This document shows positions 8,485-17,505 of a stretch of DNA of 44,534 bases, piece by piece; the first letter of the stretch is position 1; every line of letters starts with the position of its first letter. Source of the stretch: Sulfurospirillum sp964441765 (GTDB taxonomy: Bacteria > Campylobacterota > Campylobacteria > Campylobacterales > Sulfurospirillaceae); the NCBI GenBank assembly GCA_964441765.1, contig CAYTVI010000006.1, positions 1 to 44,534 on the forward strand, in the 5' to 3' direction. Below the pieces are notes generated by a model. The model was given only the letters and a program-made list of their open reading frames with translations, ran no database searches and was not told the DNA's origin. Position numbers and translations under genes: made by a program.

Positions 8485-9732
8485 GTGCACACTTACATAG
8501 GCAGACAACCGATTTTTGATAAAAATGGTCATTCTTTTGCTTATGAACTCCTCTATCGCTCCTGCGATATGAATAATGCGGCTAATTTTGAGGATAACTC
8601 AAAAGCAACCGCACGTGTCATAGCAAATCTCATTCATAATTTAGGGCTCAAAACCATCATTGGACAAAAGATGGGCTTTATCAATGTGGATGAAACTATT
8701 TTATTCAGCGACGCACTCTTGCTTCTTCCAAAAGAGCATTTTAGATTTGAGATTTTAGAGCACACAAAAGTTACACTCGCTTTGTGCGAACGTATCAAAC
8801 ATCTTCATGCTTTAGGGTATCGTTTTTTACTCGATGATTTTGCTTGCACGGATGTGATGATTAAACAGTATGAGCCTCTCTTTCCTTATATTGATATTCT
8901 CAAAGTTGATATCTTAGCCATCGGGACAGCTAATCTCGCTTCAGCCCTTTCCAAAATTCAAAAGTATAACCTCACCTTGCTTGCTGAGAAAATTGAAACA
9001 CACGAAGAGTACCAAGCCTGTTTATCTTTTCCTTTTACCTATTTTCAAGGCTACTTTTTCGAGAAACCTCTGATTTTATCAGGAAAACGTATTGAACCTA
9101 ACGCGATTAACGCGATTCGAGTTATTAATTGCATTCATGAAACGGATGATATTAAACATATCTCTCAAAAATTTTCAATGTGTCCTGATTTGGTCTATAA
9201 CCTCCTACGACACATCAACTCTGGCGCATACCACTTTAAACAACAAATCACGAATATTGGGCAAATGATAACGCTCTTAGGTCCCAAAAAACTTCTCTCA
9301 TGGCTTGGGCTTTTTCTCTATGGCAATCCAAGAAATGTACCTTTTGGAGAAGAACTTTTTAACAGTGCTAAATTTAGAGCCAAATTTATGGAAGCCCTTG
9401 CTTTAAAATGCAATAATCACGAACTTGCCACCCGAGCATTCTTAACAGGAAGTCTTTCGTTGATTGACGCCTATTTACATATTTCGATGGAAGAATTTTT
9501 AAAAGAAATTCATTTAGATAAAGAGATTAGTTCGGCTCTTCTAAAAGGAGAAGGTGCTTTGGGTGAGCTTTTATGGGTTGCTAAAGAGATGAACCATTCT
9601 AATGATATTGATGAGACAATCGCTAGACTTGGAGAAAATCCATGCTTTAAAAAAGAGCTTTTGTATGAAGCATGCTATGAAGCAAATCTCTTTGTCGAAG
9701 AGACCAATCAAACGCTAAAGGAAAAATCATGA
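8485..9732 (+). CDS. EAL/HDOD (YuxH-type) signalling protein
   Basis: A 415-aa protein with GTG start and Shine-Dalgarno AAAAGGGAT. Residues about 1-190 form an EAL-like domain beginning YIGRQPIFDKNGHSFAYELLYR; the EAL triad is replaced by YELL, so phosphodiesterase activity is doubtful. Residues about 200-400 form an HDOD domain (LLRHINSGAYHF, ITLLGPKKLLSWLGLF). This YuxH-type architecture usually occurs in c-di-GMP or stress signalling without proven catalysis. It lies 18 bp after the carboxypeptidase gene, and its last codons overlap the start of the selenoprotein gene (ATGA). Confidence 0.85.
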   Translation: MHTYIGRQPIFDKNGHSFAYELLYRSCDMNNAANFEDNSKATARVIANLIHNLGLKTIIGQKMGFINVDETILFSDALLLLPKEHFRFEILEHTKVTLALCERIKHLHALGYRFLLDDFACTDVMIKQYEPLFPYIDILKVDILAIGTANLASALSKIQKYNLTLLAEKIETHEEYQACLSFPFTYFQGYFFEKPLILSGKRIEPNAINAIRVINCIHETDDIKHISQKFSMCPDLVYNLLRHINSGAYHFKQQITNIGQMITLLGPKKLLSWLGLFLYGNPRNVPFGEELFNSAKFRAKFMEALALKCNNHELATRAFLTGSLSLIDAYLHISMEEFLKEIHLDKEISSALLKGEGALGELLWVAKEMNHSNDIDETIARLGENPCFKKELLYEACYEANLFVEETNQTLKEKS

Positions 9733-9974
9733 ATGTAAAGATTGTTTACTGTACCAAGTGAGGGTATATGCCAAGAGCTCTGCGTGTCAGAGAAGAAATC
9801 CAACGAGCATATCCTGATTCACATATAACCCTATCCCCTAAAACGGGTGGTTTTTTTGATGTCATTGTTGATGATGTTATCCTCTTTTCTAAAACAGAAA
9901 AGATAGGAACACCAATTGAGCGTTTCCCTGAAATCGGAGAAATTGTTGCTCTTCTAAAACAAAAAAATATGTAA
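9729..9974 (+). CDS. SelW-like (Rdx family) selenoprotein with in-frame UGA
   Basis: The true gene starts at an ATG overlapping the upstream stop (ATGA) and reads MNVKIVYCTK-Sec-GYMPRALRVREE; TGA at 9759-9761 is codon 11. CxxU followed by GY-PRAL is the hallmark of the SelW/SelT/SelH redox family, a thioredoxin-like fold. The full product is 81 aa, the normal length. A conventional gene call would begin at the internal ATG (9768) and lose the redox centre. A short stem-loop 16 nt after the TGA fits a bacterial SECIS element. The function is presumed thiol/selenol redox chemistry; the partner is unknown. Sec machinery genes are not in this window. Confidence 0.9.
9778..9792 (+). promoter_or_regulatory. 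Candidate bacterial SECIS hairpin
   Basis: CTCTG and CAGAG form a perfect 5-bp stem around the loop CGTGT, starting 16 nt after the in-frame TGA. The loop begins 21 nt downstream and has G as its second base, within the distance and loop rules described for bacterial SECIS elements. It lies inside the coding sequence, as expected for SelB-guided Sec insertion. Confidence 0.65.
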
Positions 9975-9979
9975 TTACG

Positions 9980-10891
9980 TTACAAAAGGGGAACGATGAA
10001 AAAAAGCGTTCCCATACATGCGATGGTTTGAAGTGTAATAATCGAAGCCATCAATGAAACATCCCCACCTAATTCACGTGCTAAAATGTATGCGGAAACT
10101 GCGGTGGGCATTGCGCCAAAAATAACTGCGATACTTAAGCTGATACCACTAAGCCCAAACAAAAGACCAACACCATACGAGAGCAAAGGAAATAAGAGTA
10201 GCTTTGTTACCGTTGCCACCACCAACTCTTTTTTAGCATGCTTAAGATACTTCAACTCCAGCCCAACACCAACCGATAAAAGCCCAATAGGAAGTGCTGC
10301 ATTACTTAAAATAGAGAGTGCTTTTAGACCAAAAAGAGGTAACGGTAATCCCGTGGCATTGATCATTCCACCAATCACACACGCACCAATGAGGGGATTT
10401 TTAACAATGGTTTTAAGAAAAGAGAGCAGTGAAAATTTGCCGTTTCGTGTATAGATGGCAAAGACGCTGATGCACAAAACATTGATAAAAGGAATGGCAA
10501 ATGCCATCACGATAGCCGCTAAAATCAATCCTTTATCCCCATAAGCCGTATCGACAAAGGCTAAAAAGACATAGGTATTAAAACGAATTCCCCCTTGAGC
10601 AATTGAGGTAAAAGCTTTGTTTTCAAAGTGAAGTAAAAAATTAAGCAGTACAAGCAAAACTAAAACCAGAAATATACTGCTAAGGGTCGTTGCAACAAGG
10701 CTCACTGTATGCGACAAGTCAATTTTAGCAATAGAAAGTTTATAGATGAGTAAAGAAGGCATCAAAACATAATAGGTAAATTTATCCGCCATCGGCCAAA
10801 AGTCTGTAGAAGGAAACTTGAGGTACTTAAATGCATACCCGACTGAAATTAAGATACAAATGGGTAAAAGCGAATTAAGAATAAGTGTCAT
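9980..10891 (-). CDS. AEC family (auxin efflux carrier-type) transporter
   Basis: A 303-aa inner-membrane protein made almost entirely of hydrophobic helices in two sets, with the AEC/malonate-transporter style start LILNSLLPICILISVGY and C-terminal LPIGLLSVGVGLEL and GAMPTAVSAYILARELGGD. Family members move organic anions or act as regulated carriers; the substrate here is unknown. Its ATG lies 3 nt after the yciH stop, making it the last gene of an ABC-F/yciH/AEC unit. Its stop is 5 bp from that of the convergent selenoprotein gene, leaving no room for a separate terminator. Confidence 0.82.
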   Translation of the reverse strand: MTLILNSLLPICILISVGYAFKYLKFPSTDFWPMADKFTYYVLMPSLLIYKLSIAKIDLSHTVSLVATTLSSIFLVLVLLVLLNFLLHFENKAFTSIAQGGIRFNTYVFLAFVDTAYGDKGLILAAIVMAFAIPFINVLCISVFAIYTRNGKFSLLSFLKTIVKNPLIGACVIGGMINATGLPLPLFGLKALSILSNAALPIGLLSVGVGLELKYLKHAKKELVVATVTKLLLFPLLSYGVGLLFGLSGISLSIAVIFGAMPTAVSAYILARELGGDVSLMASIITLQTIACMGTLFFIVPLL

Positions 10892-10894
10892 AGC

Positions 10895-11233
10895 CTAGCC
10901 TTTAAATCGAAATCCTTCTAACTCTAAAAGCAAACGCAATCTTTCTCGGCACTCACCTTGAAACTCCATCCACTCTTCTTTACATGTACCGCCACTACCA
11001 AGCTTTTTTTTGATTTTTGAGCACAATGCATTCATTACATCTTCAAGGAGGAAAAAAGGTCCCACAAGGCTCACAGGTTTCCCTAATCTCTTTTCCATTT
11101 TCAACACCAAAAGATGCTTTGCAGGAAGTTTTATCTCTTGTGGCTTGGAAGCAGATTTTGCCTGCTCCAAATGCCAAGAAGTATCATTATCCAGTGAGGT
11201 ACCTAGAGAAAAAGGGGCTTGTTTACCTGCCAT
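10895..11233 (-). CDS. yciH: SUI1/YciH family translation-factor-like protein
   Basis: About 112 aa. The C-terminal SUI1-like core has the family elements LGKPVSLVGPF and KKKLGSGGTCKEEWMEFQGECRERL, matching the glycine-rich loop and basic helix of YciH/eIF1. It may influence initiation-codon selection, as described for E. coli YciH. Start choice is uncertain: ATG at 11233 overlaps the ABC-F stop by 11 nt and gives a normal length, while ATG at 11254 has a better Shine-Dalgarno (AAGGGCG). The longer in-frame extension to 11338 lies within the ABC-F gene and is unlikely. A one-base-imperfect palindrome (TTTACATGTACC) lies near 10979. Confidence 0.75.
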   Translation of the reverse strand: MAGKQAPFSLGTSLDNDTSWHLEQAKSASKPQEIKLPAKHLLVLKMEKRLGKPVSLVGPFFLLEDVMNALCSKIKKKLGSGGTCKEEWMEFQGECRERLRLLLELEGFRFKG

Positions 11234-12818
11234 ATGTCTCTCTGAAAGTTTCATAATCGCCCTTAAAGTCGATATACGTTCCATCACTTTGAATTTCAAT
11301 AATACGATTTGCAAACGCATCAATGAGTTCACGGTCATGTGTCACACAAATCACATTGCCTTGAAATTTGAAAAGTCCCTCACCTAATGCAATAATCGCT
11401 TCCAAATCCAAGTGGTTATCGGGTTCATCGAGCACTAAAAAGTTTCCTTTTTGAAGCATCATACGAGAGAGCATCATACGGTGCTTTTCACCACCGCTGA
11501 GTTTACTCACACTCTTTTTCTGCTCTTCTCCAGAAAACAGCATACGCCCAAGACATTTACGAATTTCATCCAAATCTTTCTTCTCATCGTACTGCTGAAG
11601 CCATTCAAAAAGTTGCATCTCCCCAGTAATCACATCGGTCGTGTTTTGAGGAAAATAGCTAGGCACAATGGTTGCACCCCACTTTACAACGCCACTATCG
11701 GCTTTGAGTTCTTCCATTAAAATATTACATAAGGTCGTTTTACCCACACCATTATGTCCAATAAGTGCTATTTTTTCACCTTTTTCCATCTTGAAACTAA
11801 CGTTTTGAAGCACATTATTGTCACCATAGCTTTTGTTAATTCCTTCCACTTCTAAAACTTCATTGCCGATATCGCGTCCCATACGAAAAACAATGCTTGG
11901 GTCACGTCTTGAAGAGGTTTGAATATCAGCAATATCAAGTTTTTCAAGACGCTTTTGGCGTGATGTTGCTTGTTTTGCTTTTGAAGCATTGGCAGAAAAA
12001 CGTCTAACGAAGGCTTCAAGTTCTTCTTTTTCTTTAAGTTTTTTATCTCTCTCCATCTCTTGCTGTTTCGCAATTAAATTTGCCGCTAGATACCACTCGT
12101 CGTAATTGCCCGTAAACTCACGAATTTTTTTGAAATCCACATCTAAGATATTGGTGACAACTGCATTTAAAAAGTGTCTATCGTGAGAGATAACCACCAT
12201 CGTTCCCTCATGGCGAATCAACTGCTCTTCTAACCAAGAGATTGCTTCAAGGTCTAAGTTGTTGGTAGGCTCATCTAAAAAGAGAACATCTGGTTTTGGG
12301 TAAAGGACTTGTGCCAGCAAAATTTTAAACTTATCGCCACCTGTAAGTTCACTCATCAAACTCTCTTGCATCGATACAGGAAACCCTAAAGAGGCTAAAA
12401 TCTTTTCAATCGTTACATCGACTTCATAGGTCGGATCTTCTTCCGCACAGATAATCTCTAATTCAGCCAAGCGGTCATTGACTTTATCATCTGAAAAATC
12501 ACCTGTCGCATACAAATGCTCTTTTTCTTTAATCGCATCATAAAGACGCTTGTTACCAATCATAACCGCATCTTTAAGTGTAAAATTTTCATAGGCATAT
12601 TGGTTTTGACTCAAAACACCCACACGCAAACCATTTTCAACCGAGATATTACCACTCGTTGGTTCAATCTCCCGTGACAAAATTTTTAAAAAAGTGGTCT
12701 TTCCTGCACCATTTGCACCAATAAGACCGTAACGTTTACCTTTGTCCAATTTTAAATTAATATTCTCAAACAAAAGCTGATGCGCGAAACGCATCGTGAT
12801 ATTATTAACTTCAACCAT
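11223..12818 (-). CDS. ybiT: ABC-F ATPase, YbiT subfamily
   Basis: A 531-aa cytoplasmic protein with two ABC ATPase domains and no membrane segments, as in ABC-F ribosome-associated factors. Domain 1: Walker A GANGAGKTT near residue 35, and LDEPTNNLDLEAI. Domain 2: GHNGVGKTT, the LSGGEKHRM signature and VLDEPDNHLDLEAI. The linker has the ABC-F basic stretch FVRRFSANASKAKQATSRQ, closely similar to E. coli YbiT. ABC-F proteins act at the ribosomal E site on stalled or starting complexes. The second Walker B reads EPDNHLD rather than EPTNHLD, a small deviation. An extended -10 box lies 30 nt upstream. Confidence 0.92.
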   Translation of the reverse strand: MVEVNNITMRFAHQLLFENINLKLDKGKRYGLIGANGAGKTTFLKILSREIEPTSGNISVENGLRVGVLSQNQYAYENFTLKDAVMIGNKRLYDAIKEKEHLYATGDFSDDKVNDRLAELEIICAEEDPTYEVDVTIEKILASLGFPVSMQESLMSELTGGDKFKILLAQVLYPKPDVLFLDEPTNNLDLEAISWLEEQLIRHEGTMVVISHDRHFLNAVVTNILDVDFKKIREFTGNYDEWYLAANLIAKQQEMERDKKLKEKEELEAFVRRFSANASKAKQATSRQKRLEKLDIADIQTSSRRDPSIVFRMGRDIGNEVLEVEGINKSYGDNNVLQNVSFKMEKGEKIALIGHNGVGKTTLCNILMEELKADSGVVKWGATIVPSYFPQNTTDVITGEMQLFEWLQQYDEKKDLDEIRKCLGRMLFSGEEQKKSVSKLSGGEKHRMMLSRMMLQKGNFLVLDEPDNHLDLEAIIALGEGLFKFQGNVICVTHDRELIDAFANRIIEIQSDGTYIDFKGDYETFRETYGR

Positions 12819-12847
12819 TGATTCTCTTTTACCTTAAATTTTCGCGA

Positions 12848-12853
12848 ATTATA
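12848..12853 (-). promoter_or_regulatory. Extended -10 promoter of the ABC-F gene
   Basis: On the minus strand TGTTATAAT (TG-n-TATAAT) lies about 30 nt before the ATG. The same A+T tract offers TATAAC to the divergent glucan synthase gene, so the two promoters may overlap. Confidence 0.5.
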
Positions 12854-12876
12854 ACATAAGGGTGCCCTCAATTCCC

Positions 12877-12888
12877 TTTACATGTAAA
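12877..12888. repeat. TTTACATGTAAA palindrome (intergenic)
   Basis: Lies between the divergent ABC-F and glucan synthase genes, about 50 bp upstream of the latter's chosen start. Second of the two non-coding copies. Confidence 0.95.
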
Positions 12889-12938
12889 TGTTAAACCAAT
12901 TTATTGTAAAATCACGCAATTTTTCATGGAGCATACGG

Positions 12939-15482
12939 TTGAAATACTTTAAATTTATCTTCTTAGCCATCATTCTCACTTCCCTTGGGCAAGGCTTTAT
13001 TTGGACAAAAGGCGGCGATAAAGTCATCATTCCTCCGCAAATCAGTGACAAACTCGAATCTGTTTCCTACACCCCGTTTAAGGGATTTGAAAAAGCGCTT
13101 AAAAGCAATGAAGAGATAGCACAAGACATGCAAACCATCGCCAAAATTGCTCGAAAAGTGCGAACGTATGCGATGGATGATGCTAAAGTTGTTTTGGCAA
13201 ACTTAGGCGAAACAAAGCTGAAAGTGGATGTTGGCTTATGGCTTTCGACCGATAAAGGTGCTAATGAAAACGAAGTCGAAGCGTTGTTTGAAGCATTGAA
13301 ATATTATAGTCCGAAAATTTCTTCTATTATTGTCGGGAACGAGGTTCTTTTACGGGCCGATTTAACCTCTGAAGAGCTCATCGAATACATCGACAGAGTT
13401 TCAAAACGAACGCGTATTCCTGTCACAACAGCGGAAGTACAGCACGTTTGGTTGACCAATAAAGAACTTGCCAAACACGTTGATTTTATTAACGTGCATA
13501 TTCTTCCGTATTGGGAAAAAATTCCTATTCAAAACACACTGGCTTTCACCAAAGAAAAGTACGATGCCATTCGTGCGATGTACCCTAAAAAACCTATTAC
13601 CATCGGGGAGTTTGGTTGGCCAAGCAGTGGCTACAACAATGAAAAAGCGGAAGCAACCCTCACCAACCAAATCGGAGCCATCACAGGCTTTTTAGAACTG
13701 GTTAAAGAAGAAAAATGGAGCTACAACATCGTTGAAGCCTTTGACCAGCCATGGAAAGGTGTACACGAGGGAAGTGTCGGACCATACTGGGGCATGTTTG
13801 ATATCAACAAAATGCCAAAATTTAGCTTTGAAGAACAGACTATCATCAACCCACTCTGGCGCTACCAGATGGCTGGCTCTATCTTTTTTGGTATTTTGCT
13901 CACATTCTATGGTCTAAGAAATCAACGCGTCAATTTTGCACACGCCTTCACCTACGCCGCCGCCGCACAAGCCATGGGTTTTGGTATCGCTATGGCGGCA
14001 ACCTATCCGTTTATCTATTACCTCAACTTTGGTATGTGGATTATGTGGACGATGGGTATTATTCTCATGATTCCATTGGTGATTATCACCTTAGCTAAAA
14101 TCAATGAATTGTTTAAATGTACACTAGGGATTGCCCCAGAGCGTTTAGTGCCTTTAAACCTCAAATCAGACAGAGTTCCCTTTGTCTCCATCCATGTGCC
14201 TGCTTACAAAGAGCAACCGCATGTTTTGATAGAAACGCTTGACTCATTAGCGCGTATGAAATACACCAACTATGAAGTTTTAGTGGTTATCAACAATACG
14301 CCTGAAGAGTTTTATTGGAAACCGATTGAAGAACATTGTCAAAAATTGGGTGAAAAATTTGTATTCCTCAATATTACATGTAAAGGTTTTAAAGCAGGCG
14401 CTTTAAATGAAGCGCTTAAATACACCAATGAAAAAGCAGAAATTTTAGCAGTCATTGATGCTGATTATATGGTTAGTGAAAATTGGCTCGTTGATTTAGT
14501 GCCCGTCTTTGACGACCCAAAAGTCGCACTCGTTCAAGCACCTCAAGACCACCGTGACGGGCAAGAATCGTTGATTAAAAAAGCAATGAACGCAGAATAT
14601 GCTGGCTTTTTTGATATCGGGATGGTTGAGCGTAATGAGGAAAACGCTATTGTCGCACATGGCACGATGCTCATGGCACGTTTATCAGCGATGCATGAAG
14701 TAGGCGATTGGACAACGTATACGATTGTTGAAGATTCTGAACTTGGGCTTCGCTTATTTGAGGCAGGCTACACTGCACACTACACCAATCGACGTTATGG
14801 TTGGGGCTTACTCCCAGATACCGTTGAAGCCTTCCGTACACAACGCCACCGTTGGGCATATGGAGCTATTCAGATTTTAAAACGCCACTGGTCGCATTTT
14901 ATGCCTTCATCCAAAACATTGACCCCGTATCAAAAATACCACTTTGTGGCAGGCTGGTTTTTCTGGCTCTCGGATGCCTTTGGTGCTTTGACCGCATTTT
15001 TAAATATTTTTTGGGTTCCTTTTATCATCTTTGTGGGCGTGACCATTCCGACATTGCCTCTGACACTGCCGATTGTCGTGGCATTTTTGGTCAATATTTT
15101 GCATGCGTTTATCTTATACCATACGCGTGTGAAGATGAGCATCAAAGAGACAATTTTAAGTGCGATTGCTTCAATGAGCTTGCAGTTGGTTATTTTCAAA
15201 GCCGTCTATGATGGTTTTGTGAAAGATGGTTTACCGTTTAAACGTACCGAAAAAGGTGGCAATACTAAAAAAGGCAAAAAGGGTAGCCCAATCAAACATG
15301 AGATTATCTTGGCAACGCTTCTTACCATCGCTTTCTTTGCACTTTATTTTACTAACTTTACACGCATTACTGAGATTTATGTCTTTGCTTTTACGCTTCT
15401 TATCCAAAGCATTCCTTACTATTCTGCGATTATCTTACGTTGGATTGAACTCTATTCTGAAAAACAAAAGGTGGCTGTTTAA
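12939..15482 (+). CDS. NdvB-like GH17-GT2 fusion, beta-glucan synthase
   Basis: A membrane protein of 847 aa joining two enzymes. Residues about 25-310 are a GH17-type domain, probably periplasmic, with acid/base Glu135 in VGNEVL and nucleophile Glu224 in IGEFGWPSSG. After several membrane helices (about 315-410) comes a processive GT2 glycosyltransferase with DAD at 507-509, VEDSELGLRLFEAGY and QRHRW at 635-639, then further helices. The same fusion occurs in pseudomonad NdvB, where GT2 makes beta-1,3-glucan and GH17 is a transglycosylase making branched or cyclic periplasmic glucans. The start at TTG 12939 has GGAG seven bases upstream; ATG 12888 is in frame but lacks a site. A single-gene transcription unit ended by two hairpins. 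Confidence 0.85.
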   Translation: MKYFKFIFLAIILTSLGQGFIWTKGGDKVIIPPQISDKLESVSYTPFKGFEKALKSNEEIAQDMQTIAKIARKVRTYAMDDAKVVLANLGETKLKVDVGLWLSTDKGANENEVEALFEALKYYSPKISSIIVGNEVLLRADLTSEELIEYIDRVSKRTRIPVTTAEVQHVWLTNKELAKHVDFINVHILPYWEKIPIQNTLAFTKEKYDAIRAMYPKKPITIGEFGWPSSGYNNEKAEATLTNQIGAITGFLELVKEEKWSYNIVEAFDQPWKGVHEGSVGPYWGMFDINKMPKFSFEEQTIINPLWRYQMAGSIFFGILLTFYGLRNQRVNFAHAFTYAAAAQAMGFGIAMAATYPFIYYLNFGMWIMWTMGIILMIPLVIITLAKINELFKCTLGIAPERLVPLNLKSDRVPFVSIHVPAYKEQPHVLIETLDSLARMKYTNYEVLVVINNTPEEFYWKPIEEHCQKLGEKFVFLNITCKGFKAGALNEALKYTNEKAEILAVIDADYMVSENWLVDLVPVFDDPKVALVQAPQDHRDGQESLIKKAMNAEYAGFFDIGMVERNEENAIVAHGTMLMARLSAMHEVGDWTTYTIVEDSELGLRLFEAGYTAHYTNRRYGWGLLPDTVEAFRTQRHRWAYGAIQILKRHWSHFMPSSKTLTPYQKYHFVAGWFFWLSDAFGALTAFLNIFWVPFIIFVGVTIPTLPLTLPIVVAFLVNILHAFILYHTRVKMSIKETILSAIASMSLQLVIFKAVYDGFVKDGLPFKRTEKGGNTKKGKKGSPIKHEIILATLLTIAFFALYFTNFTRITEIYVFAFTLLIQSIPYYSAIILRWIELYSEKQKVAV
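14374..14383. repeat. TTACATGTAA palindrome
   Basis: Inside the GT2 part of the glucan synthase gene, read as Ile-Thr-Cys-Lys, the other coding frame of the motif. Confidence 0.95.
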
Positions 15483-15500
15483 ACAGCCACTTCTCTTCTC
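15471..15500 (+). terminator. Terminator-like hairpin at the end of the glucan synthase gene
   Basis: A 20-bp perfect inverted repeat (GTGGCTG ... CAGCCAC with TTTAAA centre) spans the stop codon and is followed by a pyrimidine-rich stretch TTCTCTTCTCGTTTTC. Confidence 0.55.
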
Positions 15501-15517
15501 GTTTTCTAAAAGTGTGT

Positions 15518-15552
15518 AAAAAAAGATATGCCAAAAAAGCATATCTTTTTTT
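15518..15552 (+). terminator. Rho-independent terminator with A-rich loop
   Basis: A perfect 14-bp stem (left arm 15518-15531, right arm 15539-15552) with loop CAAAAAA, ending in seven T. It is preceded by AAAGTGTGT. A near-identical element lies at 28059-28096. Confidence 0.75.
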
Positions 15553-15618
15553 CTTTTCTCCTTATATTCTTTTATTTAATCTTTGAGTATACTCGTATTA
15601 AAAATAGATTTAGGCTTT

Positions 15619-17505
15619 ATGAAAACATATACCTACACATTTTTACCTGCTGTTACATATGACTTTGAGCGCTTTAAAGATGAAAAAAATATTCTAGTAC
15701 AGATTTTTTGCGGACAAGGTAAAGAGGTATTAGAAGAAGCCATTAAAACTATTTTTTCATCTTTACCGCATGCTATTTGCATCGGAACAACCACAGATGG
15801 CGAAATCAACAATGCATCCGTCAGCACCCATCAGACTATTATCTCCATCACACTCTTTGAAGAGACTTTTTTAAAAATAGCCTTTGAAAATCATACCAGC
15901 GCATTTACCTGTGGTCAAAATCTGGCTTCTAGCCTCATCACACCTCAGACAAAGCTTTTGATTCTTTATTCGGATGGAACGTCTATCAATGCAGAAGAAT
16001 TTCTCAAAGGTATCGAATCATACAATCCTTCCATTCCCATTTGTGGTGGCATGGCGGGCGATAATGGAAACTTTTTACAAACGTTTATCTCAGCTCAAAC
16101 CACGCTTTTGGAACAAGGAGTTGTTGGTGTCTCTTTAAATTCAAAGTGTTTAGATGTTTCAACGGATTTTAAATTTGATTGGAAAACGATTGGACTTGAA
16201 CATACAATTGAAAAAGCCAATGGAAATCGAATCTATCAAATTGATGATATGACGCCTGTTAAATTTTATGAAAAATACTTGGGAAGTCAAATTTCACCTA
16301 CCGAATTTCCGTTGATTATTGAAAAAAACGGCATTGCACGAGCCCGTGCTGTCATCAGTAAAAATGATGATGGCAGTGTCCATTGCAGTGGAAATTTTCA
16401 AAAAGGAGATAAAGTTAGAATTGGCTTTGGCGATGCAAAATCATTGCTCACAGATCCCACCAAAGCAATGAATCGACTCAATACAAAAGATGTCCAAACT
16501 TTTTTTATCTACTCTTGTATGGCTCGAAGACGCTACATTCCTGATCTTATTCATCTTGAAATTGCGCCTTTTTCGAAACTAGCACCTAGTGTTGGATTTT
16601 TTACCTATTCAGAATTTTACCATGAAAATGACCACAATGAGTTGCTCAATCAAACCTTAAGTGTTGTTGCACTGAGCGAAAAAACAACGCTTCTTGAAAA
16701 AGAGATACCTACTCCAACAGCACATGATACCCTTATGGATGAAACATCGTACGCAAAAACGATTCAATCTTTGAGTAATCTGGTTCAGCAAAGCAACCAA
16801 GATTATGAAGAGCAATCTAAAAAACTTGAAGAACAAATTGCTTACTCAAAAAATCTTTTAGCTTCACACAGACAATTCTTGCGCTACAGCGTTCATGAAA
16901 TGAATACCCCTTTGAGTGTTATTATGAACAATATTGAACTGCATGAAATGGAGTTTGGGAAAAGTCGTTATTTGGAAAATATCGAAGTGGGATTAAAAAG
17001 CATCTTCTCTTTGTATGATGATTTAAGCTATTTGGTCAAAAAAGACCATCTCCCCTCTTTAAAACGTACGATTGATTTGGTTGATTATGTGCGTAGCCGA
17101 ATTGATTTTTTTGCCCAAGTCGTCCTTAAGGCCAAATCCCATTTTATCTTTGAAAGTAACGTCTCTCATGCAAATATCTTCTTTAATGAGACAAAACTGC
17201 AACGTATCATCGATAATAATCTCACCAATGCCATCAAATATACGTATGAAAATAGTGCGATTCACATCACTTTACATGTAAAGAATTTAGTGTGTATATT
17301 TTCTATTGCATCGCACTCAAGAAAAATACTAGAACCTGAAAAAGTTTTTGAAGAGTATTATCGTGAGCATAGCGCACACTATGGATTTGGGTTAGGACTT
17401 ACCCTTGTAAAAAATATCTGTGATGAGGAAAATATCGGCATTCAACTACACTCTGATGAAGAAAAAACTATCTTTTCCTACCAATTTTCACTGGAAGCAC
17501 CATGA
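15619..17505 (+). CDS. FIST-domain sensor histidine kinase
   Basis: A 628-aa soluble sensor kinase without clear membrane helices. Residues about 10-370 form FIST N and C domains (TTTDGEINNASVS, PICGGMAGDNG, CMARRRY), a sensor module proposed to bind small ligands such as amino acids. A coiled-coil stretch rich in Glu and Gln (about 375-420) leads to the DHp helix with phospho-acceptor His426 in VHEMNTPLSVI, then the HATPase domain with the N box DNNLTNAIKYT and G box GFGLGLTLVKN. The start at ATG 15619 is preferred over the upstream TTG at 15583. The response regulator gene overlaps its stop by ATGA. The ligand and targets are unknown. Confidence 0.88.
   Translation: MKTYTYTFLPAVTYDFERFKDEKNILVQIFCGQGKEVLEEAIKTIFSSLPHAICIGTTTDGEINNASVSTHQTIISITLFEETFLKIAFENHTSAFTCGQNLASSLITPQTKLLILYSDGTSINAEEFLKGIESYNPSIPICGGMAGDNGNFLQTFISAQTTLLEQGVVGVSLNSKCLDVSTDFKFDWKTIGLEHTIEKANGNRIYQIDDMTPVKFYEKYLGSQISPTEFPLIIEKNGIARARAVISKNDDGSVHCSGNFQKGDKVRIGFGDAKSLLTDPTKAMNRLNTKDVQTFFIYSCMARRRYIPDLIHLEIAPFSKLAPSVGFFTYSEFYHENDHNELLNQTLSVVALSEKTTLLEKEIPTPTAHDTLMDETSYAKTIQSLSNLVQQSNQDYEEQSKKLEEQIAYSKNLLASHRQFLRYSVHEMNTPLSVIMNNIELHEMEFGKSRYLENIEVGLKSIFSLYDDLSYLVKKDHLPSLKRTIDLVDYVRSRIDFFAQVVLKAKSHFIFESNVSHANIFFNETKLQRIIDNNLTNAIKYTYENSAIHITLHVKNLVCIFSIASHSRKILEPEKVFEEYYREHSAHYGFGLGLTLVKNICDEENIGIQLHSDEEKTIFSYQFSLEAP
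17271..17282. repeat. TTTACATGTAAA palindrome
   Basis: Inside the histidine kinase gene (HATPase part), read as Thr-Leu-His-Val-Lys. Flanking C and G extend it to 14 bp. Last perfect copy before the 11-kb hyf gap. Confidence 0.95.

Noticed and set aside
9768..9974. Short ORF beginning at ATG 9768 as an independent 68-aa protein
   Set aside because: It is the C-terminal part of the SelW-like selenoprotein; the conserved CxxU centre lies upstream of this ATG and is in frame through the TGA.
13401..13670. Antisense ORFs opposite the glucan synthase and many other genes
   Set aside because: They lie in shadow frames of well-supported genes, have no recognisable motifs and no Shine-Dalgarno.
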